A DNA stretch of 64,000 nt, taken from Endomychus coccineus. Lineage: Eukaryota; Arthropoda; Insecta; Coleoptera; Endomychidae. The position numbers and the translations under genes were made by a program. Positions 32,791-47,290 of this stretch are shown here, piece by piece. The stretch lies in assembly GCA_958510875.1 (NCBI GenBank), contig OY294072.1:1736001-1800000 (forward strand). The letters are read 5' to 3'. Positions within the stretch are counted from its first letter, which is position 1, and every line of letters begins with the position of its first letter. The notes under the pieces were generated by a model. That model saw only the letters and a program-made list of their open reading frames with translations. It made no database searches and was not told where the DNA came from.

Positions 32791-32980
32791 CATGCTGTCA
32801 TGTGTTAGTCACGTGACTCTGTACATGTGACACACTTTCTATACACACCCTGTATACTCTTTACAAATAAAATCCTTATCACCTACATCCTTTCAAAACT
32901 GATAAGGACAAGCTCACACCGGATGCACATCGACAGCTAGACCGGATATCCTGTCGCAGGACGCGCCCAGTTCATCTACT

Positions 32981-32986
32981 GATACT
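32981..32986. other. Right target-site duplication of element A (GATACT)
   Basis: GATACT, identical to 20548-20553, immediately after the terminal ...CATCTACT of element A. Confidence 0.9.
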
Positions 32987-35900
32987 TGCAGCGACATCTA
33001 CAAACGAAGGGTTGTGTCATATACAACGAAGAACATAAATAAACAGGAATCTGATCTCATACTAAATTGACAAAAATATCTCAATTGTTGAACAATTGTG
33101 TAAATATTATTGCTAAAAGGTTCAGAGTTATAGTGGAAGGGCACTGAGGAAGTTTCATGAGAATCGTAGTTGTTTTATAGAAGCATCGATCAACTGGATT
33201 AAATTATATATTATCACCAATTTATCCAGAAATGAACAAATTACGAATGAATGTTCTTAACAAAAGTTGTTCATAATCTAATCATTCATAAAGGGAAATC
33301 AACAGTGGGGTTCTATTAAACAATTTGGGAAAATCGAAACCACGTGTTTCCAAAACGATATTAATTGCTTATATACGGAAATCGAAAAGCGTAAACAACA
33401 AATGACTTTAAGAAATCGATCAAACCAACAATTGAGTAAACGTATAGAACATTTATGGAAGAAAATCGATGAAGGTAAAGTAGGAACGAATATAATTAGT
33501 TGCATAACTTTACTCGATTATATCTCCGAAAAACTGGAAGTCATATAGGTGAAAACGTAACCGTCTGTTGATAAGATGTTAAGGATCAGTTCAAACTATA
33601 ATTGCGAATTATTAACATCGAATTATGAAATTTAAAACTTAGAACTTACGGACAATTTCACGGGTTTATCCATGATTGTAAGTTGATCTTAATTGTTCAG
33701 TAGACCGTGGGGAAAATTAGCTACATTTTGATATGTAACTCGAGTAGGTGGTGTTACGCTATCCGCAATTAACTCACATAAAAACGTCAATTAGGTTCAG
33801 TGACCAGTGTGGGAAATATATTCGGACATGAACTTGATCATACGTATAACAACGGGAGGTAAATTTGGTTGGGAACGCTGAAGTGATCTGCAAATGTATA
33901 AAAGGGATCGAAATCGAATTGATCATTCTCTCAAGTTATTTCAATCAAATTACACATAAGTACCTAGTAGTGGCTAGTAAATCTTAATGAAGTTAGTGAA
34001 ACATATCCAGTGCAATAATTAATTCGTGATATGAAGTAATGTGAATTACTGTGACAAGTAGTAGCAGACCTGTAGAGTCATACCTGAATCAATTACGAGT
34101 TAGCTGGTGAGTCTATTCGATGAATTTAATGCAATTGTGATAGTTCATATCATTTGAAATCTTTCAAATAATTTATTATTCAAATTCATAATTTCGAGTC
34201 AGTGTTAGTCACAATGATGTTTAATTCAAGTAGCATACAACTTCAATAGCTTCACTAATCAGAATTTAATTCAATTTCAAATAGTAAAGTTAAATTGTTT
34301 ATATAAAGCATTGGCGTACTTAGAGTATTTTTGGAATAAGAATTGGACAAGTCATCACATTCAATTCTATAGGATTCATTACCGATTAGCTAATGCAAGT
34401 TGAAACAAACTAGAGCAATTATAGTGAATAATTACTCGTTCATGAGTGACATGTGAATGAAAGTTCGATATAAACTGATTAAGAGTGTTGTTCAAGTCAT
34501 TCATTCAATTAAAGTTATTGAAGGGCATTGTATTCGAAAGTATGTGGAGTCAATGTAATTAGGGTAATTACATATCATATGAACATATTCTGAGGAGTAC
34601 AATTGGTTTGAACTGTATATAGATTATAAATGATAGTGAGGACTTACATTTTTGGATTGATAGTAATTTTGCAACTTTATCAATTACTGTATATTTAGGT
34701 TAAGGATTTATTGCATATTATAACATTTATTGAGAGGGCAAGTTATTCTATAGCTTTGAGAGTTGTTCAATTGTTAATTTAAACATCTTGTCAAACATAT
34801 TCATTATTAAAGATTCACTAGAATCATTGTTCGCCCCGGAATCTCATATACTATTCACACAACGGTATTGGTTGTGATATCAATTTATTTATTACTTCAA
34901 ATAAAAATTTTTAGTAAAATTGAACCTATGATTTTATTATACCAATACCATCACTTCCAACCAGACCCAAACGGGGAACGAAATGTATTTTAATAATAAT
35001 TAGCGAATAACCTAATTTCAATATAAAATAACAATTATTTTTAGTCAAAGTACAGCTACTTTTTCATCTATCGATTATTAATATTTTCTTATTGATTATT
35101 TCTAACTTTCTTTTAGATGTTCATCAAAGAAAAACTATCTCCACTGAACGCACAAGTCTACAAAATCCAACAAGTAAATTAAAATCATATTCCATATACA
35201 TTTATTATTGTTATATTATGTACATTGTTGTATTTTTTTTAATTAATGAAAATTGCATATCTATACTTCTGATATTCACATAGTGTAAAATTTTCTTAAT
35301 TTTCGGGAGTTGAATAATTAAACGAAAATTTGAGAAAATGTATTACAGACAATTTACAATCATTAATATTAACAAATTCCTCCCCCTCACTTCACCATTC
35401 CAAAAGCGTAAGAACTACTACCTTCAAATATATCCCACAGTATGGTTGAACAATTTCCAAGTGCTTCAGAATAGTAACAAATGATACTCGGTTAACAATG
35501 GTGAGTAGGTACAAGATTGAAGTAATTGTTGCAGTAAGTATACGTAAATTCTTTCTCAAAGGGTGAGAGTTTTGAAGAAGTTAATACACGTTGCCGTTCA
35601 GTCCATGAACTAATAAAATACAAACAAAACTCTTTACATTTCAGAATTCATCGAATTGCATTTTGGGAATAGATACTTTCGATTTGTTAGAAACAGAAAG
35701 TAATTTTCCCGCATACAGAAAAAATGAACGGTTTTCTATAAGGTAACTTCCTCTGCTTACATTGAATATAGGTGGAAGGTACTTCCGAAGAAATAGAGTT
35801 TTCTTCATTCAAATAAGTAATGAAATTGATACTCGATTGATACTGGTAATGACTTTTGAACAATACATGTTGCCTTTCAGTCGATAAGCTGATACTAATT

Positions 35901-36214
35901 TTATATTCTTTCTTTTGAAATTGAATGATACAGAGACACATGTTACTTTTCAAGAAGTTGATACACTTGCACCCCACAATCAATGTACACGCACCTTTTA
36001 CTTTTGACTTGCAATATTTTATATCCGTTGTACATTATTCTACGAGTAACGTAAAATAAAGTTCTTTCAAATCCAGCAAAGTAGTTGTACACCGACTTCG
36101 TTGATTGAATTATATAACCTACGTCACGAATTCAAGAGAGTACTTTAGAACTACACTTTCGATCAAGATTTGACTCCATTTCAATTTCATACATCTATGA
36201 ATACCCACCACACT
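32987..36214. other. Unassigned AT-rich DNA between element A and satellite block 3
   Basis: About 3.2 kb. A + strand stop-free stretch near 33290-33549 encodes a charged helical text (EIEKRKQQMTLRNRSNQQLS) but has no ATG, and could be a retroelement gag remnant. Otherwise there are only short AT-rich ORFs, with no conserved motif, no terminal repeats that I can match and no satellite. The stretch may be host intergenic DNA or an old, unrecognisable TE. Confidence 0.5.
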
Positions 36215-39200
36215 CTAGTATACTAAAATCGTTATTGGAACAGCAATTAACATGAATTATGGTTCGGGATATTCAGAAATATGTTTTAAATTTGAATCCG
36301 GGACTAAAAATGATTTTGAAGTCCTCTTGGCTGAACGCGAACACTCCTGGATCTGAAGATGTCATATCTTCAGTTTTCGAGATGAACTCGACAATATACG
36401 AGGCGAATGAATCGTCGATCTAGACGTTTACATTGAGTATACTAAAATCGTTCTAAGAACGGCTAATGACATAAACTATGGATCGGGATGTTCAGAAATA
36501 TGTTTCAAATTTGAATCCGGGAATAAAATCGATTTTAGAATTCTCTTGGCTAAACGCGTACACTCATGGATCTGGAGATGTCATATCTTCAGTTTTCGAG
36601 ATGAATGCGAAAATGTACGAAGCGAATGAATCGTCGATCTAGACGTCAACATTGGGTATACTAAAATCGTTATAAGGACAGCTATCGACATGAACTATGG
36701 GTCACGATGTTCAGAACTATGTTTTAAATTTGAATCCGGGATCAAAACTGTTTTCAATATCCACTTGGCTGAACGCGTACTCTCCTGGATCTGAAGATGT
36801 ACAAGGCGAATGAATTGTCGATCTAGACGTTCACATTGGGTATACTAGGATCGTTATAAGAACAGCTAATGACATAAACTATTGGTCGGTATAATCAGAA
36901 ATATGTTTCAAATTCGAATCCGGGACTAAAATCGATTTTAGAATTCTTTCCGCTTAACGCGCACACTCATGGATCTGAAGATGTCATATCTTCAGTTTTC
37001 GAGATTAACGCGACGATGTACGAGGCAAACGAATCGTCGATCTAGACGTTTACATTGAGTATACTCAAATCGTTTTTAGGACAGCCATCGACATGAACTA
37101 TGGGTCGGGATATTCAGAACTATGTTATAAATTCGAATCCGGGACTAGAAATGAGTTTAGATTACTCTTGGCTGAACGCGTACACTCCTGAATCTGGGGT
37201 TGTCATATCTTGAGTTATGGAGATAAACGCGGAAATGTACAAGGCGAACGAATCGATGATCCAGACGTTTACATTGGGTATACTAAAATCGTCATTAGAA
37301 CAGTTATCGACATGAACTATGGTTCGGGATGTTCAAAATAATGTTTTAAATTTGATTCCGGGACGTAAGAAGATTTCAGAATCCTCTTGGCTGGACGCGT
37401 ACACTCCTGGATCTGAAGATGTCATATCTTCAGTTTTCGAGAGGAACGCGACGATGTACGAAGCGAACGAATCGTCGATCTAGACGTTTACATTGGGTAT
37501 ACTCAAATCGTTATTAGAACAGCCATCAACATAAATCATGAGTCGGGATTTCCAGAAATATGTTTTAAATTTGAATATGGTACTAAAAATGATTTTATAA
37601 TCCCCGTAGCTGAACGCGTACACTCCTGCATCTGAAGATGTCATATCTTGTGTTTTCAAGATTAACTCGACAATGTTCGAAGCGAATGAATCGTCGATCT
37701 TGACGTTCACATTGGATATACTTAAATCATTATAAGAACAGCTATTGACATAAACTATGGGTCGGGATGTTCAGAAATACGTTTCAAATCTGAATCCGGG
37801 ACTAAAAATGATTTTAGAATCCTCTTGGCTAAACGCGTACACTCCTGGTTCTGAAAATGTCATTTCTTCAGTTATCGAGATAAACGCGACAAAGAACGAA
37901 GCGAACAAGTCGTCGATCTAGACGTCTACATTGAGTATACTAAAATCGTTATTAGAATAGCTATTGACATGTACAATGTGTCTGAATTTCCAGAAGTGTG
38001 TTACCAATTTGAATGCGGAACTAAAAATGATTTTAAAGTACTCTCGTCCAAACGCGTACACACCTGAATCTGACGATGTCATACTTTCAGTTTTCGAGAT
38101 AAACGCGATATTGCACGAAGCGAATGAATCGTCGATCCAGACGTTCACATTTGGTATACTGAAATCGTTATATGAACACTTATCGACATGAACTATGGGT
38201 CGGAATGTTCAGAAATATGTTTTAAATTTGAATCCGGGACTAAAAATGATTTCAGAATCCTCTGAACTAAACGCGTACACTCCTGAATCTGAAGATGTCA
38301 TATCCTCAGTTTTCGAGACAAACGCGACATTGTACGAAGCGAACGAGTCGTCGATTTACATTGGGTATACTCAAATCATCATAAGAACACCTGAAGACAT
38401 AAACTATGGGTCGTGATATTGAGAAATAGGTTTTGAATTTGAATTAGGGACTAATGATTCTTTAAATCCTCTTGGCTGAACGCGTACACTCCTGTATCTG
38501 AAGATGTCATATCTCCAGTTTCCGAGATAAACGCGAGAATGTACGGAGCGAACGAATCGTCAATCTGAACGTTCACATTGGGTATACTAGAATCGTTATA
38601 ATAACAGCTATTGACATGAACTATGGGTCGGGATTTTTGGAAAAATGTTTCAAATTTGGAACCGGGACATGAAATGATTTTAGAATTCTCTTGGATAAAT
38701 GCGTACACACATGGATCTGAAGATGTCATATCTTCAGTTTTCGAGATTAACGCGACAATGTACGAGGCGAATGAATCGTCAATCTGGACGTTAACATTGG
38801 GTAAACTCAAATCGTTATAAGAACAGGTAATGACATAAACTATGGGTCGGGATGTTCAGAAATATGTTTCAGATTTGAATCTGAGACTAAAAATGATTTT
38901 AAAATCCTCTTTGCTGGACGCGTACAATCCTGGATCTGAAGATGTCATATCTCCAGTTTTCGAGATAAACTCGACAATGTACGAGGCGAATGAATCGTCG
39001 ATCTGGACGTTTACATTGGGTAAACTCAAATCGTTATAAGAACAGCTAATGACATAAACTATGGGTCGGGATGTTCAGAAATATGTTTCAGATTTGAATC
39101 CGGGACTAAAATCGATTTTAGATTTCTCTTGGCGCATAGCGTACACTCATGGATCTGAAGATGTCATATCTTTGGATTCCGAAATAAACGCGACAATGTA

Positions 39201-42200
39201 CGAATCGAATGAAAAGCCGATCTAGACGTTTACATTTAGTATACTCGAATTGTTATTAGAACAGTCATCGACATGAACTATGGGTCGGGATTTACAGAAA
39301 TATGTTTCAAATTTGAATCCGGGGCTAAAAATGATTTTAAAATCCTCTTGTCTGAACGCGTACACTACTGGGTCTGAAGATGTCATATTCTCAGTTTTCG
39401 CGATAAACGAGACAACGCACGAAACGAATGAATCGTCGATATAGACGTTTACATTGAGTATACTAGAATCGTTATGTGAACAGCTATCAGAATGGACTTT
39501 GAGTCGGGATATTCAAAAATATGTTTTTAATTTGAATACGGTATTAAAAATGATTTTAGAACCCTCTTGACTAAACGCGTACACTCCTGGATCTGAAGAT
39601 GTCATATCTTCACTTTTCGAAATAAACGCGACATTGTACGAAGCGAACGAAACGTCGATCCAGACATTTACATTGGGTATACTAAAATCGTTATTAGATA
39701 GGCTATCGACATGACCTATGTGTCATGATGTTCAGAGAAATCTTTCAAATTTGAATCTGGGACAAAAAATGATTTCAGAATTCTCTCGCTAAACGCGTAC
39801 ACTTATGGACCTGAAGATGTCACATCTTCAGTTCTCGAGATTAACGCGACGATGTACAAAGCAAACGAATCATCGATCTAGACATTCACATTGAGTATAC
39901 TCAAATCGTTATTAGAACAGCCATCGACATTTACTATAGGTCGGGATATCCAAAAATATGTTTTGAATTTGAATCCGGGACTAGAATAGATGTTAGAATC
40001 CTCTTGGCTGAATGCGTCCACTCCTGGATCTGAAGATTAAAAATATCTTCAGTTTTCAAGATAAATGCGACAATGTAAGAAGCGAATGAATCGTCGATCC
40101 AGACGTTCACATTGGGTATACTGAAATCGTTATATGAACAGCTATCGTCATGAACTATGGGTCGGAATGTTCAGAATTATGTTTTAAATTTGAATCTGGG
40201 AGTAAAAATGATTTAATCCTCTCAGCTAAGCGCGTACACTCCTGGATCTGAAGGTGTCATCTTCAGTTCTCGGGATAAACGCGACAATGTACGAAGCGAA
40301 TGAATCGTCGATCTAGACGTTTACATTGGTTATACTTGGATCGTTATAAGATCAGCTATTGACATGAACTATGGGTCGGGATATCCAGAAATACGTTTCA
40401 AATTTGAATCCGGACTAAGAATGATTTCAGAATTCTCATGGCTAAACACGTACACTCATGGATCTGAAGATGTCATATCTTCAGTTTTCGAGATGGACAC
40501 GACATTGTACGAAGCGAAAGAATCGTTGATCTAGACGTTGACGTTAAGTATACTAAAATCGTTATTGGAACAGCTATCGACATGAACTATGGGTCAGGAT
40601 GTTCAAAAATATGTTTTAAATGTGAATCCGAGACTGAAAATGATTTTAGAATCCTCTTGGCTGAACGCGTACACTCCAGGATCTGAAGATATCATATCTT
40701 CAGTTTTCGAGATTAACGCGACGATGTACGAAGCGAACGAATCGTCGATCTAGGCGTTTACATTGGGTATACTCAAATCATTATCAGAACAGCCATCGAC
40801 ATGAACTATGTATCGGGATATTCAGAAATATGTTTCAAATTTGAATCCGGGACTAAAAACGATTTTATAATCTCCGTAGCTGGACGTGTACTCTCCTGAA
40901 TCTGAAGATGTCATATCTTCAGTTTTCGAGATTAACGCGACAATGTACGGAGCGAATGAATCGTCGATCTAGAAGTTCACATTGAGTAAACTAAAACCGT
41001 TATGAGAACAGCTATCGACATGAACTCTGGGTCGACATGTTTAGAAATATGTTCCAAATTTGAATCTGGGACTAAAAATGATTTCAGAATCCTCTTGGCG
41101 TACACATCTGGATATGAAGATTTCATATCTTCAGTTTCCGAGATGAACGCGACAATTTACAAAGCGAATGAATCGTCGATCTAGACGTTCACATTGGGTA
41201 TACTTGAATCGTTATAAGAACAGCTATTGACATGAATTGTGGGTCGGGATGTTCAGAAAAATGTTTTGACTTCGAATCTGGGACTAAGAATGATTTCAGA
41301 AATCTTTTGGCTAAACGCGTACACTCATGGATCTGAAGATGTCATATCTTCAGTTTTCGAGATGGACACGACATTGTACGAAGCGAAGGAATCGTCGATC
41401 TAGACGTTGACGTTGGGTATACTAAAATCGTCATTGGAACTGCTATCGACATGAACTATGGGTCAGGATGTTCAAAAATATGTTTTAAATTCGAATCCGG
41501 GACTGAAAATGATTTTAGAATCCTCTTGGCTGAACGCGTACATTCCAGGATCTGGAGATGTCATATCTTCTGTTCTCGAGATTAACGCGACGATTTACGA
41601 AGCGAACGAATCGTCGATCTATGCGTTTACATTGGGTATACTCAAATCGTTATCAGAACAGCCATCGACATGAACTATGGATCGGGATATTCAAAAATTT
41701 GTTTTAAATTTGAATCCGGGACTAAAAATGATTTCATAATCCTCGTAGCTGGACGCGTACACTCCTGAATCTGAAGATATGTCATATCTTCAGTTTCCAA
41801 GATTAACGCGACAATGTACGGAGCGAATGAATCGTCGATCTAGACGTTCACATTGGGTAAACTGAAACCGTTATGGGAACAGCTATCGACATGAACTATG
41901 AGTCGGCATGTTCAGAAATATGTTTCAAATTTGAATCTTGGACTAAAAATGATTTTGAAATCCTCTTGGCTGAAAGCGTAAAATCTTGAGTCTGAAGATG
42001 TCATATCTTTGGTTTCCGGGATAAACGCGACAATGTACGAAGCGAATGAATCGTCGATCTGGACGTTTACATTGGGTATACTAAAATCATTATAAGAACA
42101 GCTATTGGCATGAACTATGGGTCAAGATGTTCAGAAGAATGTTTCAAATTTGAATCCGGGACTAGAAATGATTTTAGATTTTTTTTGGCTAAACGCGTAC

Positions 42201-45200
42201 ACACATGGATCTGAAGATGTCATATATTCAGTTTTCGAGATAAACGCGAAAATGTACGAAGCAAATGAATCGTGGATCCAGACGTAACATTGGGTATACT
42301 AAAATCGTTATTAGAACAGCTATTGACATGAACTATGGGTCGGGATTTACAGAAACATGTTTCAAATTTGAATCCGGGACTAAAAATGATTTCAAAATCC
42401 TCTTGTCTGAACGCGTACACTACTGGGTCTGAAGATGTCATATTCTCAGTTTCCGAGGTAAACGCGTCAATGCACGAAGCGAATGAATTGTCGATCTAGA
42501 CGTTTACATTGGGTATACTAGAATCGTTATATGAACCGCTATCGAAATGAACTTTGGGTCGGGATATTCAGAAATATGTTTTTAATTTGAATGCGGGATT
42601 AAAAATGATTTTAGAATCCTCTTGACTAACCGCGTACACTCCTGGATCTGAAGATGTCATATCTTCACTTTTCGAGATAAACGCGACATTGTACGAAGCG
42701 AACGAGTCGTCTATCGAGACGTTCACATTGGGTAAACTAAATTCGTTATTAGATCAGCTATCGACATGACCTATGGGTCATGATGTTCAGAGAAATCTTT
42801 CAAATTTGAATCTGGGACAAAAAATGATTTTAGAATTCTCTTCGCTAAACGCGTACACTTATGGACCTGAAGATGTCACATCTTCAGTTCTCGAGATTAA
42901 TGCGACGATGTACAAAGCGAACGAATCGTCGATCTAGACATTTACATTGTGTATACTCAAATCGTTATTAGAACAGCCATCGACATGAACTATGGGTCGG
43001 GATATCCAAAAATATGTTTTAAATTTGAATCCGGGACTAAAATAGATGTTAGAATCCTCTTGGCTGAATGCGTACACTCCTGGATCTGAAGATGAAATAT
43101 CTACAGTTTTCGAAATAAACGCGACAATGTAAGAAGCGAATGGATCGTCGATCTAGACATTTACATTGGGTATACTGAAATCGTTATAAGAACAGCTGAT
43201 GACATGAACTATGAGTCAAGATGTTCAGAAATGTGTTTTAAAGTTGAATTCGGGACTAATAATGATTTTGATATCCTTTTGGCCGAACGCGTACACTCCT
43301 GGATCTGAAGATGTCATCTCTTCCGTTTTCGAGATAGACACGACAATGTACGAGGCGAATGAATCGTCAATCTAGACGATTACATAGGGTATACTAAAAT
43401 CGTTATAAGAACAGTTGATGACATAAACTATGGGTCGGGAAGTTCAGAAATATGTATCAAATTTGAATCCGGGAATAAAATCGATTTCAGAATTCTCTTG
43501 GCTAAACGCATACACTTATGGATCTGAAGATGTCATATCCTCAGTTTTTGGGATAAACGCGATAATGTACGAAGCGAATGAATGGTCGATCTAGACCTTC
43601 ACATTGAGTGTACTAGAATAGTTATAAGAACAGCTATCGACATGAACTATAGGTCGGGATGTTCAGAAATATGTTTTAAATTTGAATACGGGACTTAAAA
43701 TGACTTTAATATCCTCTTGGCTGAACGCGTACTCTCCTGGATCTGAAGATGTCATATCTTCAGTTTTCGAGATAAACCCGACAATGAACGAGGAGAATGC
43801 ATCGTCGATCTGGACGTTTACATTGATTATACTGAAATTGTTATCAGAACAGCTTTTGACATGAACTATGGGTTGGGATGTTCAGAAATATGTTTCAAAT
43901 TTGAATCCAGGGCTAAAATCGATTCCAGAATCCTCTTGGCTGAACGGGAACATTCATGGATCTGAAGATGTCATATTTTTGGTTTTCGAGGATAAACGCG
44001 ACAATGTACAAAGCGAATGAATCGTCGATCTAGACGTTTACACTGGGTATACTTAAATCATTATAAGAACAGCTGAAGACATAAACTATGGGTCGTGATT
44101 TTGAGAAATAAGTTTCAAATTTGAATTAGGGACTAAAAATAATTTTTAAAATCCTCTTGGCTGAACGCGTACACTCCTGTATCTGAAGATGTCATATCTC
44201 CAGTTTTCGAGATAAACGCGAGAATGTACGGAGCGAACGCATCGTCAATCTGAACGTTCACATTGGGTATACTAGAATCGTTATAAGAACAGCTACTGAC
44301 ATGAACTATAGGTCCGGATGTTCGGAAAAATGTTTCAAATTTGAATCCGGGACATGAAATCATTTTAGAATTCTCTTGGATAAATGCGTACACACATGGA
44401 TTTGAAGATGTCATATCTTCAGTTTTCGAGATTAACGCGACAACGTACGGAGCGAATGAATCGTCGATCTAGACGTTCACATTGGGTAAACTGAAACCGT
44501 TATGAGAACAGCTATCGACATGAACTATGGGTCAGCATGTTCAGAAATATGTTTCAAATTCGAATCTGGGACTAAAAATGATTTTAAAATCCTCTTTGCT
44601 GAATGCGTACAATCCTGGATCTGAAGATGTCATATCTTCAGTTTTCGAGATAAACTCGACAATGTACGAGGCGAATGAATCGTCGATCTGGACGTTCACA
44701 TTGGGTAAACTCCAATCGTTATAAGAACAGCTAATGACATAAACTATGGGTCGAGAAGTTCAGAAATAGGTTTCAGATTTGAATCCGGGACTAAAATCGA
44801 ATTTAGAATTCTCTTGGCGCATAGCGTACACCCACGGATCTGAAGGTGTCATATCTTTGGATTCCGAGATAAACGCGACAATGTACGGAGCGAATGAATC
44901 GTCGATCTAGACGTTTACATTGGGTATACTGAAATCATTAAAAGAAGAGCTACTGCCATGAACTATGGGTCGGGATGTTCAGAAAAATGTTTCAAATTTG
45001 AATCCGGGACTAAGAATGATTTTAGAAATTTTTTCGTCTAAACGCGTACACACATGGATCTGAAGATGTAATATCTTCAGTTTTCGAGATCAACGCGACA
45101 ATGTACGAAGCGAATAATTGTCGATCTAGACGTTTACATTGAGTATACTAGAATCGTTATTAGAACAGCTATTGACATGAACTATGGGTCGGGATTTACA

Positions 45201-46823
45201 GAAATATATTTCAAATTTGAATCCGGGACTAAAACTGATTTTAAAATCCTCTTGACTGAACGCGTACACTTCTGGGTCTGAAGATGTCATATTCTCAGTT
45301 TTCGAGATAAACGCGACAGTGCACGAATCGAATGAATCGTCGATCTAGACTTTTACATTGGGTATACTAGAATCTTTATATGAACAGCTATCGAAATGAA
45401 CTTTGGGTCGGGATATTCAGAAATATGTTTTTAATTTGAATACGGGATTAAAAATGATTTTAGAATCCTCTTGACTAAACGCGTACACTCCTGGATCTGA
45501 AGATGTCATATCTTCACTTTTCGAGATAAACGCGACATTGTACGAAGCGAACGAGTCGTCGATCTAGACGTTCACATTGGGTATACTAAAATCGTTATTA
45601 GATCAGCTATCGACATGACCTATGGGTCATGATGTTAAGAGAAATCTTTCAAATTTTAATCTGGGACAAAAAAAGATTTTATAATTCGCTTCGCTAAACG
45701 CGTAAACTTATGGACCTGAAGATGTCACATCTTCAGTTCTCGAGATTAACGCGACGATGTACAAAGCGAACGAATCATCGATCTAAACATTTACATTGAG
45801 TATACTCAAATCGTTATTAGAACAGCCATCGACATGAACTATGGGTCGGGATATTCAAAAAAATGTTCTAAATTTGAATCCGGGACTAAAATAGATGTTA
45901 GAATCCTCTTGGCTGAATGCGTACACTCCTGGATCTAAAGATGAAACATCGTGAGTTTTCGAGATAAACGCGACAATGTATGAAGCGAATGAATCGTCGA
46001 TCTAGACGTTTACGTTGGGTATACTAAAATCGTTATAAGATCAGCTTATGACATAAGCTATGATTCAAGATGTTCAGAACTATGTTTTAAAGTTGAGGTC
46101 GGGACAAAAAATGATTTTGATGTCCTCTTGGCCGAACGCGTACACTCCTGGATCTGAAGATGTCATATCTTCCGTTTTCTAGGTAGCCTCGACAACGTAC
46201 GAGGCGAATGAATCGTCGATCTAGACGATTACATTGGGTATACTAAAATCGTTATAAGAACAGCTGATGACATAAACTATGGGTCGGGATGTTCAGAAAT
46301 ATGTTTCAAATTTGAATCTGGGAATAAAATTGATTTTAGAATTCTCTTGGCTAAACGCGTACACTTATGGATCTGAAGATGTCATATCCTTAGTTTTCGG
46401 GATAAACGAGACGATGTACGAAGTGAATGAATAGTCGATCTGGACCTCCACATTGGGTGTACTAGAATCGTTATAAGAACAGCTGTTGACATGAACTACG
46501 GGTTGCGATGTTCAGAAAAATGTTTCAAATTTGAATCCGGGACATGAAATGATTTTAGAATTTTCTTGGCTAAACGCGTACACACATGGATCTGAAGATG
46601 TCATAGCTTCAGTTTTCGAGATAATCACGACATTGTACGGAGCGAACGAGTCGTCCATCTGGACGTTTACATTGAGTATACTAAAATCGTTGTTAGAACA
46701 GCTATTGACATGAACTATGGGTCGGGATTTACAAAAATATGTTTCAAATTTGAATCCGGGACTAAAAATGATTTTAAAATCCTCTTGTCTGAACAAGTAC
46801 ACTACTGGGTCTGAAGATGTCTT
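36215..46823. repeat. Satellite array, ~219-bp monomer (block 3), with higher-order structure
   Basis: About 48 monomers. Distinctive variants recur at multi-monomer spacing. A monomer with GGTCATGATGTTCAGAGAAA starts near 39722 and 42777, and a slightly changed copy near 45626, giving steps of about 3055 and 2849 bp (14 and 13 monomers). A variant with GGTCGTGAT...TGAGAAATA occurs near 38406 and 44092, about 26 monomers apart. This indicates higher-order repeat units of 13-14 monomers. The array is cut at the dyad of a monomer by element B. Confidence 0.92.
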
Positions 46824-46994
46824 AGTAGATGAACACCACTACTTCTGGAACAGGATATCCGATCTCCAGTTCCGGTCTAGCTGTAGATGTGCATACCATA
46901 GAGCTGAAGGTTATAGAGCTAACCCCAAGTCAAAACCATAGAGCATTAAGCGGAATTAAGGTACAGACTGTTTCGTAGAGGCGCTCATAAGGTA

Positions 46995-47290
46995 CAGCTG
47001 TCATGGCGACCATAAGGTCCAAATGTCATGGCGACCATAACGTACTGCTGTCATGGCGACCATAAGGTCCTGCTGTCATGGCGACCATAAGGTCCAGCTG
47101 TCATGGCGACCATAAGGTCCAGCTGTCATGGCGATTATGATGTACAGCTGTCATGGCGACCATGAGGTCCAGCTGTCATGGCGACCATAAGGTCCAGCTG
47201 TCATGGCGACCATAAAGTACAGCTGTCATGACGACCATAAGGTCCTGCTGTCATGGCGACCATAAGTTACAGCTGTCATGGCGGACCTAA
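46995..47290. repeat. ~25-bp tandem repeats in terminal repeat of B
   Basis: About twelve units of CAGCTGTCATGGCGACCATA plus AGGTC, with the same orientation and unit as in the left repeat of A. Confidence 0.85.

Larger units (their letters stand above)
20554..32980 (-). mobile_element. Polinton/adintovirus-like element A, 12.4 kb, structurally complete
   Basis: The element has ~1.5-1.6-kb inverted terminal repeats starting 5'-AGTAGATGAAC and ending in the complement, with a 6-bp target duplication on both sides. It carries, mainly on the minus strand, a packaging ATPase, a DUF8207-like gene, a fibre-like gene, a chromodomain integrase, a PLA2 protein, an adenain-like protease, a penton-like protein, the major capsid protein and an MSV199-like spliced gene; a membrane protein is on the + strand. 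No DNA polymerase B is present. In this copy, ATPase, fibre, integrase, PLA2 and major capsid frames are open. Protease, penton-like, DUF8207, MSV199-like and membrane genes are broken. Confidence 0.92.
31339..32980. repeat. Right inverted terminal repeat of element A
   Basis: The inverted copy of 20554-22034. It starts near CAGTGTGATGAATAATGAG and ends ...CCCAGTTCATCTACT. It includes the TGACGTCA iterons (31400-31640), the degenerate GACAGCTGTCA block, and about a dozen ~25-bp units (32500-32790). It is roughly 160 bp longer than the left copy, mostly from extra tandem units. Confidence 0.9.

Noticed and set aside
33299..33505. Minus-strand ORF in the unassigned region
   Set aside because: No motif. 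The + strand of the same stretch gives a more protein-like charged helix but lacks a start; neither is supportable as a gene.
46818..46823. Target-site duplication for element B
   Set aside because: The left flank TGTCTT cannot be matched because no right end of B is present in the window.
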